A stretch of 64,000 nucleotides of DNA, taken from positions 1-64,000 of the forward strand of contig NZ_JAAOCA010000004.1 in the NCBI RefSeq assembly GCF_014694385.1, written 5' to 3'. The position numbers and the translations under genes were made by a program. The stretch comes from Pseudomonas typographi (GTDB lineage: Bacteria; Pseudomonadota; Gammaproteobacteria; Pseudomonadales; Pseudomonadaceae). The notes under the pieces were generated by a model, which saw only the letters and a list, made by a program, of their open reading frames with translations, had not been told where the DNA came from and ran no database searches. Shown piece by piece: positions 10,111-17,944 of this stretch (positions are counted from its first letter, which is position 1; each line of letters starts with the position of its first letter).

Positions 10111-11400
10111 TCAAAGGTCGTCGTGTAAATAACTGGGCTTCTTCGGCAAGCGCAGGCTGAACAGAAAGGCAATCACCATCATCACTGTCACGTACCAATA
10201 GAACGCATTTTCATTGCCGGCAGATTTGAGGCTCAAGGCCACGAATTCGGCCGACCCACCAAAAATTGCGTTAGCCAGCGCGTAGGCCAAGCCCACACCC
10301 AATGCCCGCACTTGCGGCGGGAACATCTCGGCCTTCACCAAACCGCTGATGGACGTGTAAAAACTGACAATGGCCATGCCGAGCACAATCAGCACGAAGG
10401 CTAAGAACGGACTGGTCACGCTTTTGAGGGCCAGCAGGATCGGCAGCGTGAACAAGGTGCCCAACCCGGCGAACAACAGCATCGACGCGCGGCGGCCGAT
10501 GCGGTCAGCAAGCATGCCGAACAGCGGTTGCATGCACATGTACACAAACAGCGCACCGGTCATGATGAAGCTTGCGGTTTCTGGGCTCATCTTGCTGGTG
10601 TTCACCAAGTACTTCTGCATGTACGTGGTGAAGGTGTAGAAAATCAGCGAACCGCCCGCGGTGTAGCCCAACACGGTAACGAACGCGGCGCTGTGGTCCT
10701 TGAACAGCGCCGCCAGGCTGCCGGCGCTCTTGTCGCTGCGGGTTTGCTCGGTACTGGTTTCTTTCAAAGAACGGCGCAGCAGCAGCGAAATCAACGCGGT
10801 GATCGCGCCGATCACGAAAGGAATGCGCCAGCCCCAGGCCGTCAATTCGCCCTTGTCGAGGAACTGTTGCAGGATAACCACCACCAACACCGCCAACAGT
10901 TGCCCGCCGATCAGGGTCACGTATTGGAACGAAGCCAGGAAACCGCGCTCGCCGCGCATGGCCACTTCGCTCATGTAGGTGGCGGAGGTGCCATACTCGC
11001 CGCCTACCGACAAGCCCTGTATCAGCCGCGCCAGCAACAACAGAATGGGCGCCGCGGCGCCGATGGAGGCGTAGGTGGGCAGGCAAGCGATGAGCAGCGA
11101 GCCTGCGCACATCAACAGCACGGCAATCATCATCGAAGTACGCCGGCCAAGGCGGTCGGCGATACGGCCGAACAGCCAACCGCCGATAGGGCGCATCAAA
11201 AAACCTGCGGCAAACACACCGGCAGTGTTCACCAGTTGTACGGTGGGGTCATCCTTGGGGAAAAAAGACGGGGCGAAATACAGGGCGAAGAAGGCGTAGA
11301 CATAGAAGTCGAACCACTCCACCAAATTACCTGAAGAGGCACCCACGATCGCGAAGATCCGCTTGCGCCGCTCTTCACTCGTGTAATGAGTCGTTGTCAT
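10111..11400 (-). CDS. pcaT: MFS dicarboxylate / beta-ketoadipate-type proton symporter
   Basis: A 429-residue, 12-helix member of the metabolite:H+ symporter family (KgtP/ShiA/ProP type). Typical segments are [20 protein letters not shown] near the start, the loop motif [30 protein letters not shown], and a C-terminus ending in [15 protein letters not shown]. From memory it closely matches P. putida PcaT (annotated as alpha-ketoglutarate permease), and the nearby pcaR agrees. It probably imports a C5-C6 dicarboxylate. The usual upstream gene pcaF is only a broken remnant here, running to within 12 bases of this start, so transcription must differ from the P. putida arrangement. The ribosome site is weak (GAGAT). 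Confidence 0.85.
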   Translation of the reverse strand: MTTTHYTSEERRKRIFAIVGASSGNLVEWFDFYVYAFFALYFAPSFFPKDDPTVQLVNTAGVFAAGFLMRPIGGWLFGRIADRLGRRTSMMIAVLLMCAGSLLIACLPTYASIGAAAPILLLLARLIQGLSVGGEYGTSATYMSEVAMRGERGFLASFQYVTLIGGQLLAVLVVVILQQFLDKGELTAWGWRIPFVIGAITALISLLLRRSLKETSTEQTRSDKSAGSLAALFKDHSAAFVTVLGYTAGGSLIFYTFTTYMQKYLVNTSKMSPETASFIMTGALFVYMCMQPLFGMLADRIGRRASMLLFAGLGTLFTLPILLALKSVTSPFLAFVLIVLGMAIVSFYTSISGLVKAEMFPPQVRALGVGLAYALANAIFGGSAEFVALSLKSAGNENAFYWYVTVMMVIAFLFSLRLPKKPSYLHDDL

Positions 11401-11412
11401 GTTTATATCTCA

Positions 11413-11830
11413 TTAGGTTGTGACACAGGGAAACATAACGTAACACTCTACCTGGGTCACGAGCACCCAAAATGCCATATTGCCTAACAACCCAGGCGCT
11501 CGGGCCTTTTCAACCACCCGTTCCACCGCCGGGGCCGGCCCCTGGCCCGCACCTACGCACAGGGTCGCCAAGCCCAAGCGGCCGCCGGTTTTTGCAAGCG
11601 GGTGCACCGCCGCGGGTAACAGGCGTGCCCCGCTCTTGCCGAGTGAGTGGCCTGGGGCAATGCCGCCGCCGTGGGGGTTAACCTGACGGGCGCCATCGGC
11701 AATGCCGTGCTCCCGCCGCATCGCCAAGCCCCTGTGCGGCGAACGCTTCGTTAAGTTCGACCCCGTCGAAATTCACCAGGGCGGTGCCCTGCAGGCCGAT
11801 GAGCTTAAGCGCCGCCCTGGTCGGGCGTGA
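11413..11830 (-). pseudogene. pcaF: Decayed thiolase remnant (pcaF-like beta-ketoadipyl-CoA thiolase, C-terminal third)
   Basis: Reading the minus strand downward from about 11830, one frame gives thiolase C-terminal sequence containing VNFDGVELNEAFAAQG. This includes the NEAF motif that precedes the catalytic histidine region. Near 11728 a one-base insertion shifts the frame, and the next frame continues the homology with REHGIADGARQVNPHGGGIA, GHSLGKSGARLL and GLATLCVGAGQG. The cysteine and glycines of the GxCxGxGxG signature are still there. The normal stop is lost; the frame runs on to the pcaT start. A stop codon lies just upstream, and the N-terminal two thirds with the nucleophilic cysteine are absent. 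The position between pcaR and pcaT is where P. putida carries pcaF. Confidence 0.8.
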
Positions 11831-11927
11831 AGCAGTTCAATATTCGAACAACAGTCTCGGCAGGCGGCGAAGGCGTGGCGCCCCCGCCCCAACAAGCAAA
11901 GCCGGTGGGTGCGGCTGGCGAAACGCA

Positions 11928-12770
11928 TCAAGTGAACAAACGCGCACTCACATTGCGGCTAGCGGCCAGCATAATCGGCAAAAAGCGCTGTTCTAGCTGT
12001 GAGCGGCTCACACGCCCAGCGTGGGTGCTTATGTTCAGTGCAGCCAGCACCTGCCCCGATGCGTCGTAAACCGGCACGGCAATGGAGCGCAAACTCTGCT
12101 CCAATTCCTGGTCGACGATGCACCAGCCTTGCTCGCGCACCCGCTGCAGGCACTCAAGCAATGCGCTGGGTGAGGTGATGGTACGGCTGGTTTTCGCTTG
12201 CAGGTCGGCATGCTCGAGGTACTCGCGCAGCGAGGCGTCGTCCAGCGCCGACAGCAAGATACGCCCCATCGACGTGCAATAGGCTGGCAAGCGGCCGCCC
12301 ACGTTCAGGTCGACCGAAATCACACGCTGCGTGACCGCCGAACGGGCGATATAGAGAATGTCTTCGCCTTCGAGGGTGGCCATGTTGCAGGCCTCATGCA
12401 ATTGCTCGCTCATCTGGTCCAGGTAAGGTTGCGCCGACACTGCCAGCGGCGTAGACGACAAGTACGCATGGCCAAGGGTGAGTACCTTGGGCAGCAGCGA
12501 GTAGGTCCGCCCGTCGGTGGTGGCGTAGCCCAACTTGATCAGCGTGTGCAGGCAGCGGCGCACCGATGCCCGCGGAATCTCGGTGCGGTGGCTGATTTGC
12601 GCGATCGTCAACTGTCGCTTGCGCTCTTGGAATACCTGCACCACCGCCAAGCCGCGGGCGAGCGAGGTCATGAAATCCGGGTCGCCCGCGAACGCCTGGA
12701 TACGCTTGGCGGGCGACGCTACGATCGGCGGCGCCAGGGAGGCGAATGAATTGCGCAACTGGTCGTTCAT
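11928..12770 (-). CDS. pcaR: IclR-family regulator of beta-ketoadipate genes
   Basis: A 280-residue IclR-type regulator. The N-terminal winged HTH covers about residues 30-95 (SLARGLAVVQVFQERKRQLT, then ISHRTEIPRASVRRCLHTL). The C-terminal effector domain carries the family sequence SVGGRLPAYCTSMGRILLSA in slightly altered form. From memory it is strongly PcaR-like, including the leader APPIVASPAKRIQAF. The start chosen is ATG 12770, behind TGGAGTAGCC, a good ribosome site. A 28-residue upstream extension in frame is less likely because it would run through the probable operator. PcaR activates pca genes in response to beta-ketoadipate. Here only pcaT and a thiolase remnant are left nearby, so any remaining targets would be elsewhere. 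Confidence 0.9.
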   Translation of the reverse strand: MNDQLRNSFASLAPPIVASPAKRIQAFAGDPDFMTSLARGLAVVQVFQERKRQLTIAQISHRTEIPRASVRRCLHTLIKLGYATTDGRTYSLLPKVLTLGHAYLSSTPLAVSAQPYLDQMSEQLHEACNMATLEGEDILYIARSAVTQRVISVDLNVGGRLPAYCTSMGRILLSALDDASLREYLEHADLQAKTSRTITSPSALLECLQRVREQGWCIVDQELEQSLRSIAVPVYDASGQVLAALNISTHAGRVSRSQLEQRFLPIMLAASRNVSARLFT

Positions 12771-12822
12771 GGCTACTCCAGGCAAGCATCGCGCCCCCTT
12801 CAACGGGCCGAGGGTGATTTGG

Positions 12823-12852
12823 GCGATTATCGGACTCATGGCCGATAATCGC
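12823..12852. promoter_or_regulatory. Probable PcaR operator in the pcaR upstream region
   Basis: GCGATTATCGG (12823-12833) is followed after 8 bases by its exact reverse complement CCGATAATCGC (12842-12852). The half-site CGATAATCGCA agrees with the PcaR recognition motif as I remember it from P. putida. It lies 53 bases upstream of the pcaR start, fitting autoregulation. Confidence 0.6.
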
Positions 12853-12887
12853 AATTGACCCCCGCCGCGTGCCGCTATACCTTTTGC

Positions 12888-12992
12888 CTGCCAGGCCTCT
12901 TTCCAAGAGGCCGGGGATTTCCAAGGAGAGACTGGTCAGGTACCCGCCACGGAAGTTCCAGGCAAGGCCTTGCATTCGCGCGAGGCCTTTTT
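12888..12992 (+). ncRNA. Candidate small RNA of about 105 nt with intrinsic terminator
   Basis: A promoter-like TTGACC/TATACC pair ends at 12881. About 6 bases on, the transcript would begin and fold GGCCTCTT (12894-12901) against AAGAGGCC (12905-12912) with a 3-base loop. It then passes a single-stranded stretch with several GGA triplets (12914, 12924, 12954 areas). It ends in AAGGCCT (12964-12970) paired with AGGCCTT (12983-12989) followed by five T's. GGA triplets in loops are typical of RsmA/CsrA-binding RNAs, but this is not proof. The -35/-10 spacing of 15 is suboptimal. No known Pseudomonas RNA was recognised. Confidence 0.4.
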
Positions 12993-13022
12993 AGTTGCCT
13001 ATCGGCAACTGCGAAGTTGCCG
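12993..13022 (+). promoter_or_regulatory. Two mutually exclusive hairpins sharing one arm
   Basis: The central arm GGCAACT (13004-13010) can pair with AGTTGCC at 12993-12999 (loop TATC). It can also pair with AGTTGCCG at 13015-13022 using CGGCAACT from 13003, with a GCGA tetraloop. Both stems are perfect, so only one can form at a time. This lies directly after the terminator-like T-run and 166 bases before the next start codon. Confidence 0.4.
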
Positions 13023-13107
13023 GAAAAGTTTTGCACGGCTTATCTGAAACCTCCTGGCGCGTTGACGAGTCATAACCACAACGCTACCGTTGCACCCGCC
13101 CGCCTGC

Positions 13108-13139
13108 CAGTGGCAACCGCGGTGCTGTGGGTGCCACTG
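13108..13139. repeat. Perfect 8-bp inverted repeat in the leader of the small acidic protein gene
   Basis: CAGTGGCA (13108-13115) and TGCCACTG (13132-13139) are exact reverse complements separated by 16 bases. It ends 48 bases before the GTG at 13188. It may be a leader hairpin or an operator. No T-run follows. Confidence 0.35.
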
Positions 13140-13187
13140 CGCGTACTTAACTGAACAGCTACTTTCAAACCATCATTGGGAAACACT

Positions 13188-13388
13188 GTGACCAAAGAAG
13201 AACTGCGCGTGGAACTCGAGCGCCAGGAAAAACGTTTCAAGGATGTTTACGGCGGGGAAGTGACTACTTATGCCGCCCAACCGGAGCCCGAGCGCAAGCC
13301 GTGGCGAAAACGTGCGACGGTGCAAGACAAAGCCTTCGCCGAAGAACTGCAAAAACTGGAAAAAGGCCTCGACGAAGCCGAGCAGTAG
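13188..13388 (+). CDS. Small charged protein, 66 residues, unknown function, upstream of the phosphate transporter
   Basis: The start taken is GTG 13188 (MTKEELRVELERQEKRFKDV); a TTG at 13176 would add four residues. The protein is soluble and highly charged, with a predicted helical N-terminus, a proline-rich middle (QPEPERKPWRKRA) and a second charged helix (AFAEELQKLEKGLDEAEQ). It has no membrane segment or cysteine. The family is not recognised, but a small hypothetical gene sits at this place next to the phosphate transporter in other pseudomonads as I recall. The 182-base gap to pitA and a promoter-like CATAAT near 13532 suggest the transporter also has its own promoter. Confidence 0.6.
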   Translation: MTKEELRVELERQEKRFKDVYGGEVTTYAAQPEPERKPWRKRATVQDKAFAEELQKLEKGLDEAEQ

Positions 13389-13570
13389 GCCGCCGGTGAA
13401 CACGTGGCCGTTGGCCCTGGCAAAGAACGGGCGGACAGAGTTGGGGGCCCCGCCCAGGCCGCGCAAGCGCCCGGCGGTCATAGACTTCGATCGATTTGGT
13501 AGGTGAGCGCTTCGGCGGGGCAACTTTTCTGTCATAATCGCGCCCCCCAAAGAACGGTCACTTAACCTTC

Positions 13571-15043
13571 ATGATTGATCTATTCAGTGGACTGGACGCC
13601 TGGGTCGTGGTCAGCCTGTTGCTGGCCCTGGGCTTCGTCCTGGCCTTCGAGTTCATCAACGGCTTCCATGACACCGCCAATGCGGTAGCCACCGTCATTT
13701 ATACCAAGGCCATGCCACCGCACCTGGCAGTGGCTTCGTCGGGCATTTTCAACTTTCTCGGGGTGCTGCTCGGCGGCGTGGGCGTGGCCTATGCCATCGT
13801 GCACCTGCTGCCCGTGGAGTTGCTGATCAATGTGAATACCGGCCACGGCCTGGCGATGGTGTTCTCGCTGCTGGCGGCCGCCATCACCTGGAATTTGGGC
13901 ACTTGGTACTTCGGCATTCCCGCTTCCAGTTCGCACACCCTAATCGGCTCGATCCTCGGCGTGGGCATGGCCAATGCGCTGATCAACCATATCCCGCTGG
14001 TGGACGGCGTGAACTGGCAAAAGGCAATCGATATCGGCGCGTCGCTGGTTGTCTCGCCCGTCGTGGGCTTCGTGCTTGCCGGCCTATTGCTGATCGGCAT
14101 GAAAAAGCTACGGCCGAACTCGAAAATGCACAAAACGCCGGAGCAACGCCGGCAAATCGACGACAAGAAACATCCACCGTTCTGGGGGCGCCTGGGGCTG
14201 GTACTGTCGGCGATGGGCATGAGCTTCGTGCACGGCTCCAACGACGGGCAAAAAGGCATCGGCTTGATCATGCTGGTGCTGATCGGCATCGTCCCGAACC
14301 AGTTCGTGCTCGACCTGTCGAGCACCACCTACCAGATCGAGCGCACCCGTGACGCCACGGTGCACCTGAGCCAGTTCTACCAGCGCAACGCCAGCACCCT
14401 CGGCGAATACCTGGCGCTGGGTAAGTCCCGGCCAGGTGACCTGCCGGGGCGGTTCCAGTGCGACCCCAAGCAGACCGAGCCGACCATCGCCGCCCTGCTC
14501 GATAACCTGACCAACGTCACCGACTACCACGCCATGGCGCCGGAGCACCGCATTGAAACCCGCCGCTACCTGTTGTGCCTGGACGATACCGCACGCAAGG
14601 TCGGCAAGCTACCCCAGCTTAATGCACGCGAAAAGGCCGACCTCGACAAGCTGCGCACCGACCTCACCAACACCACCGAGTACTCGCCCTTCTGGGTGAT
14701 TCTGGCGGTGGCATTGGCATTGGGCATGGGCACCATGGTCGGGTGGAAACGCGTGGTCAAGACCATCGGCGAGAAGATTGGCAAACAAGGGATGACCTAC
14801 TCCCAGGGCGTAGCCGCGCAGGTAACCGCGGTGGCGGCAATCGGCCTGGCCAACGTGTTCTCGCTGCCGGTATCGACCACCCACGTGTTGTCGTCGGGTG
14901 TGGCCGGGACCATGGTCGCCAACCGTAGCGGCCTGCAAGGCAGTACGGTGAAGAACATCCTGCTGGCGTGGGTGCTTACCCTGCCCGTGGCCATGCTGCT
15001 GGCGGCGGGGCTTTTCTGGCTGGCGTCGAAGTTCGTTTCCTGA
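13571..15043 (+). CDS. pitA: Low-affinity inorganic phosphate:H+ symporter (PiT family)
   Basis: A 490-residue membrane protein with the duplicated PiT/PHO4 signature. The N-terminal copy is FEFINGFHDTANAVATVIYT and the second copy is SFVHGSNDGQKGIGLIMLVL. The paired substrate loops SSSHTLIGSILG and STTHVLSSGVAG are also present. About ten membrane helices flank a cytoplasmic insert of roughly residues 255-370, as in PitA proteins. It imports phosphate, probably as a neutral metal-phosphate complex, with protons. The ATG at 13571 has only a weak upstream ribosome site. A stem-loop follows the stop. Confidence 0.92.
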   Translation: MIDLFSGLDAWVVVSLLLALGFVLAFEFINGFHDTANAVATVIYTKAMPPHLAVASSGIFNFLGVLLGGVGVAYAIVHLLPVELLINVNTGHGLAMVFSLLAAAITWNLGTWYFGIPASSSHTLIGSILGVGMANALINHIPLVDGVNWQKAIDIGASLVVSPVVGFVLAGLLLIGMKKLRPNSKMHKTPEQRRQIDDKKHPPFWGRLGLVLSAMGMSFVHGSNDGQKGIGLIMLVLIGIVPNQFVLDLSSTTYQIERTRDATVHLSQFYQRNASTLGEYLALGKSRPGDLPGRFQCDPKQTEPTIAALLDNLTNVTDYHAMAPEHRIETRRYLLCLDDTARKVGKLPQLNAREKADLDKLRTDLTNTTEYSPFWVILAVALALGMGTMVGWKRVVKTIGEKIGKQGMTYSQGVAAQVTAVAAIGLANVFSLPVSTTHVLSSGVAGTMVANRSGLQGSTVKNILLAWVLTLPVAMLLAAGLFWLASKFVS

Positions 15044-15050
15044 TTATCAT

Positions 15051-15079
15051 CGCCCGGCGACCCCTAGGGTCTTCGGGCG
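15051..15079 (+). terminator. Stem-loop after pitA
   Basis: CGCCCGGCGACCC on the left pairs with GGGTCTTCGGGCG on the right, with the core GACCC/GGGTC closing a short loop and two or three interior mismatches. It starts 7 bases past the pitA stop. The lack of a T-run lowers confidence. Confidence 0.4.
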
Positions 15080-15204
15080 AGCCCGCCTCGCCACGCATCG
15101 AACATCCCTGAGTCACCGTGGTCCATTGAGGCCCGGTTTGCAAAGGCTGCCCGACACGTGTACCGCGCCCGCTACTCCCTCGGCAAACTGCTTGAGGCTC
15201 ACCG

Positions 15205-16200
15205 TTGAAACGCCTGCTTTGGCTGGGCCTGGCCATCGTCGCGGCCCTTGCTATTCCGCTGGTGCTCGGCGGCGGCGAGATGTTCGGGCGCCTGCGCGGC
15301 TTCCCGCTGTCGTGGTTGCTGGGTATGTTCGCCATGATCCTGCTGTGTTGGGTTATCAACTCTACCCGCACCCGCCTGTTGCTCGGTGACCAGGCTGGGA
15401 ACGTAGGGCCGCTGCGCTGCCTGGGGCTGGTCATGGCCACCGAGTTCGCCTATTGCGCCACCCCCGGCGGCAGCGGCGCCCCCCTGACCTTCATGGCCCT
15501 GTTGCGCCGCCACGGCGTGCACCCGGCGCGCAGCGGCGCGGTATTCGCCATGGACCAACTCAATGACTTGCTGTTTTTTTTGTTCGCCCTGATCGGTGTG
15601 CTCTGCTATGCGCTGCTGCACCACTTGAACGAGCACATGCGTGGGTTGTTGGTCAGCAGCGCGGTGCTGATCGTTGCCGCGCTGGCCGGCTGCTATGGCC
15701 TGGCCCGCTACCACCGGCGCCTGCTGAGCCTGAGCGGCAAGCTGCTGGCCCGGCTGCGCGTTCGCCATGCTACGCGCTGGCGCTGGGCGCGGCGCACGTT
15801 GCACTTCAGCGCGCAATTGGCCGAAACCCTGCGCCAGCCCAAACGCCGCCTACTGCTGGTGTTCGGCCTGACCTGCGTGCACTGGAGCTTGCGCTACACC
15901 GTGCTGTATATCACCTTGCTGGGGTTGGGCGCCGAGCTGGAGTGGGCCTGGAGTTTTCTCGTGCAAATGCTGGCCCTCTGTGCCGGGCAGTTCAGCCTGC
16001 TACCCGGCGGCGCGGGGGCTACCGAGCTGACATCCGCCGCGCTGCTGGCACCGATGGTGGGCAAATCCACGGCCGCCGCGGCGATACTTATCTGGCGTAT
16101 CGTGACCTATTATTTCTACCTGGTCGCCGGCGGCCCACTGTTTCTCATGCTGGTGGGCAAACCGCTATTGGCGAGATTGCTGCGGCTGGGGAACCGCTAA
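15205..16200 (+). CDS. LPG-synthase-like integral membrane protein (UPF0104 / flippase-like)
   Basis: A 331-residue polytopic protein with about eight hydrophobic helices and the layout of the lysylphosphatidylglycerol-synthase membrane domain family. Conserved-looking parts are ATEFAYCATPGGSGAPLTFM near residues 75-95, and the late segment QFSLLPGGAGATELTSAALL, which is the family's PGG-G-E motif. Relatives without the catalytic aminoacyl-transferase domain are thought to move lipids or polyprenyl carriers; the substrate here is unknown. The start is assigned to TTG 15205 with GAGG at 15194-15197 upstream. No ATG lies near the beginning of the homology. It appears to be a single-gene unit. 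Confidence 0.75.
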   Translation: MKRLLWLGLAIVAALAIPLVLGGGEMFGRLRGFPLSWLLGMFAMILLCWVINSTRTRLLLGDQAGNVGPLRCLGLVMATEFAYCATPGGSGAPLTFMALLRRHGVHPARSGAVFAMDQLNDLLFFLFALIGVLCYALLHHLNEHMRGLLVSSAVLIVAALAGCYGLARYHRRLLSLSGKLLARLRVRHATRWRWARRTLHFSAQLAETLRQPKRRLLLVFGLTCVHWSLRYTVLYITLLGLGAELEWAWSFLVQMLALCAGQFSLLPGGAGATELTSAALLAPMVGKSTAAAAILIWRIVTYYFYLVAGGPLFLMLVGKPLLARLLRLGNR

Positions 16201-16229
16201 TGGGGCGCCTCAGGTATTCGCACCTGCAT

Positions 16230-16272
16230 TGACGCGTGACTAGTGTGCCGGGCAAAACGGCGCAACGCGTCA
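16230..16272. repeat. Perfect 8-bp inverted repeat between the membrane protein gene and purU
   Basis: TGACGCGT (16230-16237) and ACGCGTCA (16265-16272) are exact reverse complements separated by 27 bases, between two convergent genes. It is possibly a weak bidirectional stop. The rest of 16201-16396 shows nothing else. Confidence 0.3.
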
Positions 16273-16396
16273 CAGCAGGGCTATGGCGAGCAGCGAAGGC
16301 CGCCCGGCAGCCAAAGGCGCCGCTAACAGTGCGCGGTCAACGGCTGGAAAAACCATAGCAACCGGCCTATTTGATGCCTGCAACGCGCCGCCTTCA

Positions 16397-17248
16397 TCAA
16401 GCGAAGACGACGGTTTTATTGCCATGCACCAGCACCCGATCTTCCAGGTGATAACGCAAGCCGCGGGCAAGTACCATTTTTTCGACATCCCGGCCCAGGC
16501 GCACCATATCTTCGGTGGTGTCGCTGTGGTTGATGCGCACCACATCCTGCTCGATGATCGGGCCGGCATCAAGTTCCTCGGTCACGTAATGGCAAGTCGC
16601 ACCGATCAGCTTCACGCCCCGCAGCGCTGCCTGGTGGTAGGGTTTGGCACCCACGAACGAGGGCAGGAAACTGTGATGGATGTTGATCACTTTTTGTGCA
16701 TAGGCTTGGCACAGTTGCGGCGGCAAAATTTGCATATAACGCGCCAGCACCACTACATCGGCCTGATGCTGGGCCACCAGCCGGGACACCTCGGCGAACG
16801 CCGGTTGCTTGTCATTGGCGTCTACTGGCACGTGGTAGTAGGGAATACCGTGCCACTCGACCATGCCGCGCAGGTCGTCGTGGTTCGAGATCACGCAGGC
16901 GATATCGCAATCCAGTTCATCGCTGTGCCACCGGTGCAACAGGTCGGCCAGGCAATGCGACTCTCGGCTGGCCATCAATACCACGCGCTTTTGTACCGCG
17001 CTGTCGCTGATGTGCCACACCATCGAGAAGGCGTCGGCGATAGGCGCAAAGGCCTCACGAAACGCCTCCAGCCCAAACGGCAGGCTGTCGGCGCGGATTT
17101 CGTGGCGCATGAAGAACCAGCCACTTTGGGCGTCGGAGTGGTGGCTCGCTTCGTGTATCCAGCCGTTGTGCGAGGCCAGGAAGTGGCTGACCTTGGCAAC
17201 GATGCCAACCCGATCGGGGCAAGCGATCACCAACCGAAAAGTGCGCAT
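16397..17248 (-). CDS. purU: Formyltetrahydrofolate deformylase
   Basis: A 283-residue enzyme that hydrolyses 10-formyl-THF to THF and formate, balancing one-carbon pools. An N-terminal ACT domain (FRLVIACPDRVGIVAKVSHF) is followed by a formyl-transferase catalytic domain from about residue 90. That domain contains the Asn/His/Asp triad region: VISNHDDL, the formyl-binding loop NIHHSFLPSFVGAKPYHQA, and the segment TCHYVTEELDAGPIIEQD. The ATG at 17248 has GGAG a few bases upstream (TGGAGTTTCCC). The gene is convergent with its left neighbour. From memory, purU is also next to the mvaT/turA gene in P. putida. Confidence 0.93.
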   Translation of the reverse strand: MRTFRLVIACPDRVGIVAKVSHFLASHNGWIHEASHHSDAQSGWFFMRHEIRADSLPFGLEAFREAFAPIADAFSMVWHISDSAVQKRVVLMASRESHCLADLLHRWHSDELDCDIACVISNHDDLRGMVEWHGIPYYHVPVDANDKQPAFAEVSRLVAQHQADVVVLARYMQILPPQLCQAYAQKVINIHHSFLPSFVGAKPYHQAALRGVKLIGATCHYVTEELDAGPIIEQDVVRINHSDTTEDMVRLGRDVEKMVLARGLRYHLEDRVLVHGNKTVVFA

Positions 17249-17519
17249 GGGAAACTCCAGTACTTCGGGAAAAGGGCGCCATTCTAGCGGTTACACTGCC
17301 GAAAGTGCAGCACGGTTGTGATGAAAGAGACAGCAGGTGGGTGTGACATGAAGCACCGGGGCAATGGCCCCTCGCGGATATAGCGCAGCGTTTTGAAACA
17401 TATAATGCTAATTACGGTCCTTTTTTTTACCCGATTTATTTCACGTTCAGATTTACTCCCAGGCACAGCATGACTATTATGCCTTCACGAATACCGCCCT
17501 CATTCAAAAAAGGCCTCCC

Positions 17520-17897
17520 ATGTCGTTGATCAATGAATATCGCAGCACCGAAGAGACCATTCGCGAACTGCAAGCCCGCCTCGAAGCGCTTAAAGGCGAT
17601 AAAAACCTGCAAACCGAGCTGGAATTCGAAGGCAAATTGCGCCAGCTGATGGGTGAATATCAGAAATCGTTACGCGACATCGTTGCATTGCTCGATCCCG
17701 ATTTCCGCGCAACTAAGGCCGCCCGCGGCGCCGCCAAGGTCAGCACACCCAAGCGCGCGCGCAAGGTGAAGCAATACAAGAACCCGCATAATGGTGAAGT
17801 CGTTGAAACCAAAGGCGGCAACCACAAAACCCTGAAAGAGTGGAAAGCCAAGTGGGGCGGTGACGAAGTCGAAAGCTGGGCCACCCTGCTCGATTAA
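17520..17897 (+). CDS. turA: H-NS-family xenogeneic silencer MvaT/TurA
   Basis: A 125-residue MvaT-type nucleoid protein. The N-terminal coiled coil (about residues 1-60, beginning MSLINEYRSTEETIRELQAR) mediates oligomerisation. A basic linker (KRARKVKQYKNP) leads to the C-terminal DNA-binding domain with the MvaT AT-pincer features GGNHKTLKEWKAKWG. It binds AT-rich DNA and silences acquired genes. Pseudomonas usually has several paralogues. The TurA name follows memory of P. putida synteny with purU and sbcB, so another MvaT paralogue is possible. The 270-base upstream gap is AT-rich with a T8 run at about 17421-17428 and likely holds the promoter. Confidence 0.9.
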   Translation: MSLINEYRSTEETIRELQARLEALKGDKNLQTELEFEGKLRQLMGEYQKSLRDIVALLDPDFRATKAARGAAKVSTPKRARKVKQYKNPHNGEVVETKGGNHKTLKEWKAKWGGDEVESWATLLD

Positions 17898-17917
17898 TTC
17901 GGCACCGGCCACAAAAC

Positions 17918-17943
17918 AACGCCAGCGCCTGCTGGCGTTTTTT
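17918..17943. terminator. Intrinsic terminator between turA and sbcB
   Basis: AACGCCAGC (17918-17926), loop GCCT, GCTGGCGTT (17931-17939), then a T-run to 17943. It is a textbook hairpin for the plus-strand turA transcript. The upstream AAAACAA also gives a modest T-tract for the convergent sbcB transcript. Confidence 0.9.
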
Positions 17944-17944
17944 G

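Larger units (their letters stand above)
12771..13187. other. Gene-free interval between pcaR and the small acidic protein gene
   Basis: These 417 bases hold no convincing protein gene. From left to right they contain the pcaR leader, the probable operator at 12823-12852, a promoter-like pair TTGACC (12855-12860) and TATACC (12876-12881) spaced 15, a strong hairpin at 12894-12912, a terminator-like hairpin with T-run at 12964-12992, two mutually exclusive hairpins at 12993-13022, and an 8-bp inverted repeat at 13108-13139. This density of RNA-like structure suggests a small RNA and/or a structured leader. Confidence 0.6.

Noticed and set aside
13104..13140. The inverted repeat before the small acidic protein as a terminator
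   Set aside because: There is no T-run and the 16-base spacer is long, so it was kept only as an unexplained repeat.
12855..13154. A 99-residue frame over the candidate small RNA
   Set aside because: Composition is irregular (many Arg, Cys, Pro), it reads straight through two perfect hairpins and a terminator, and it has no ribosome site.
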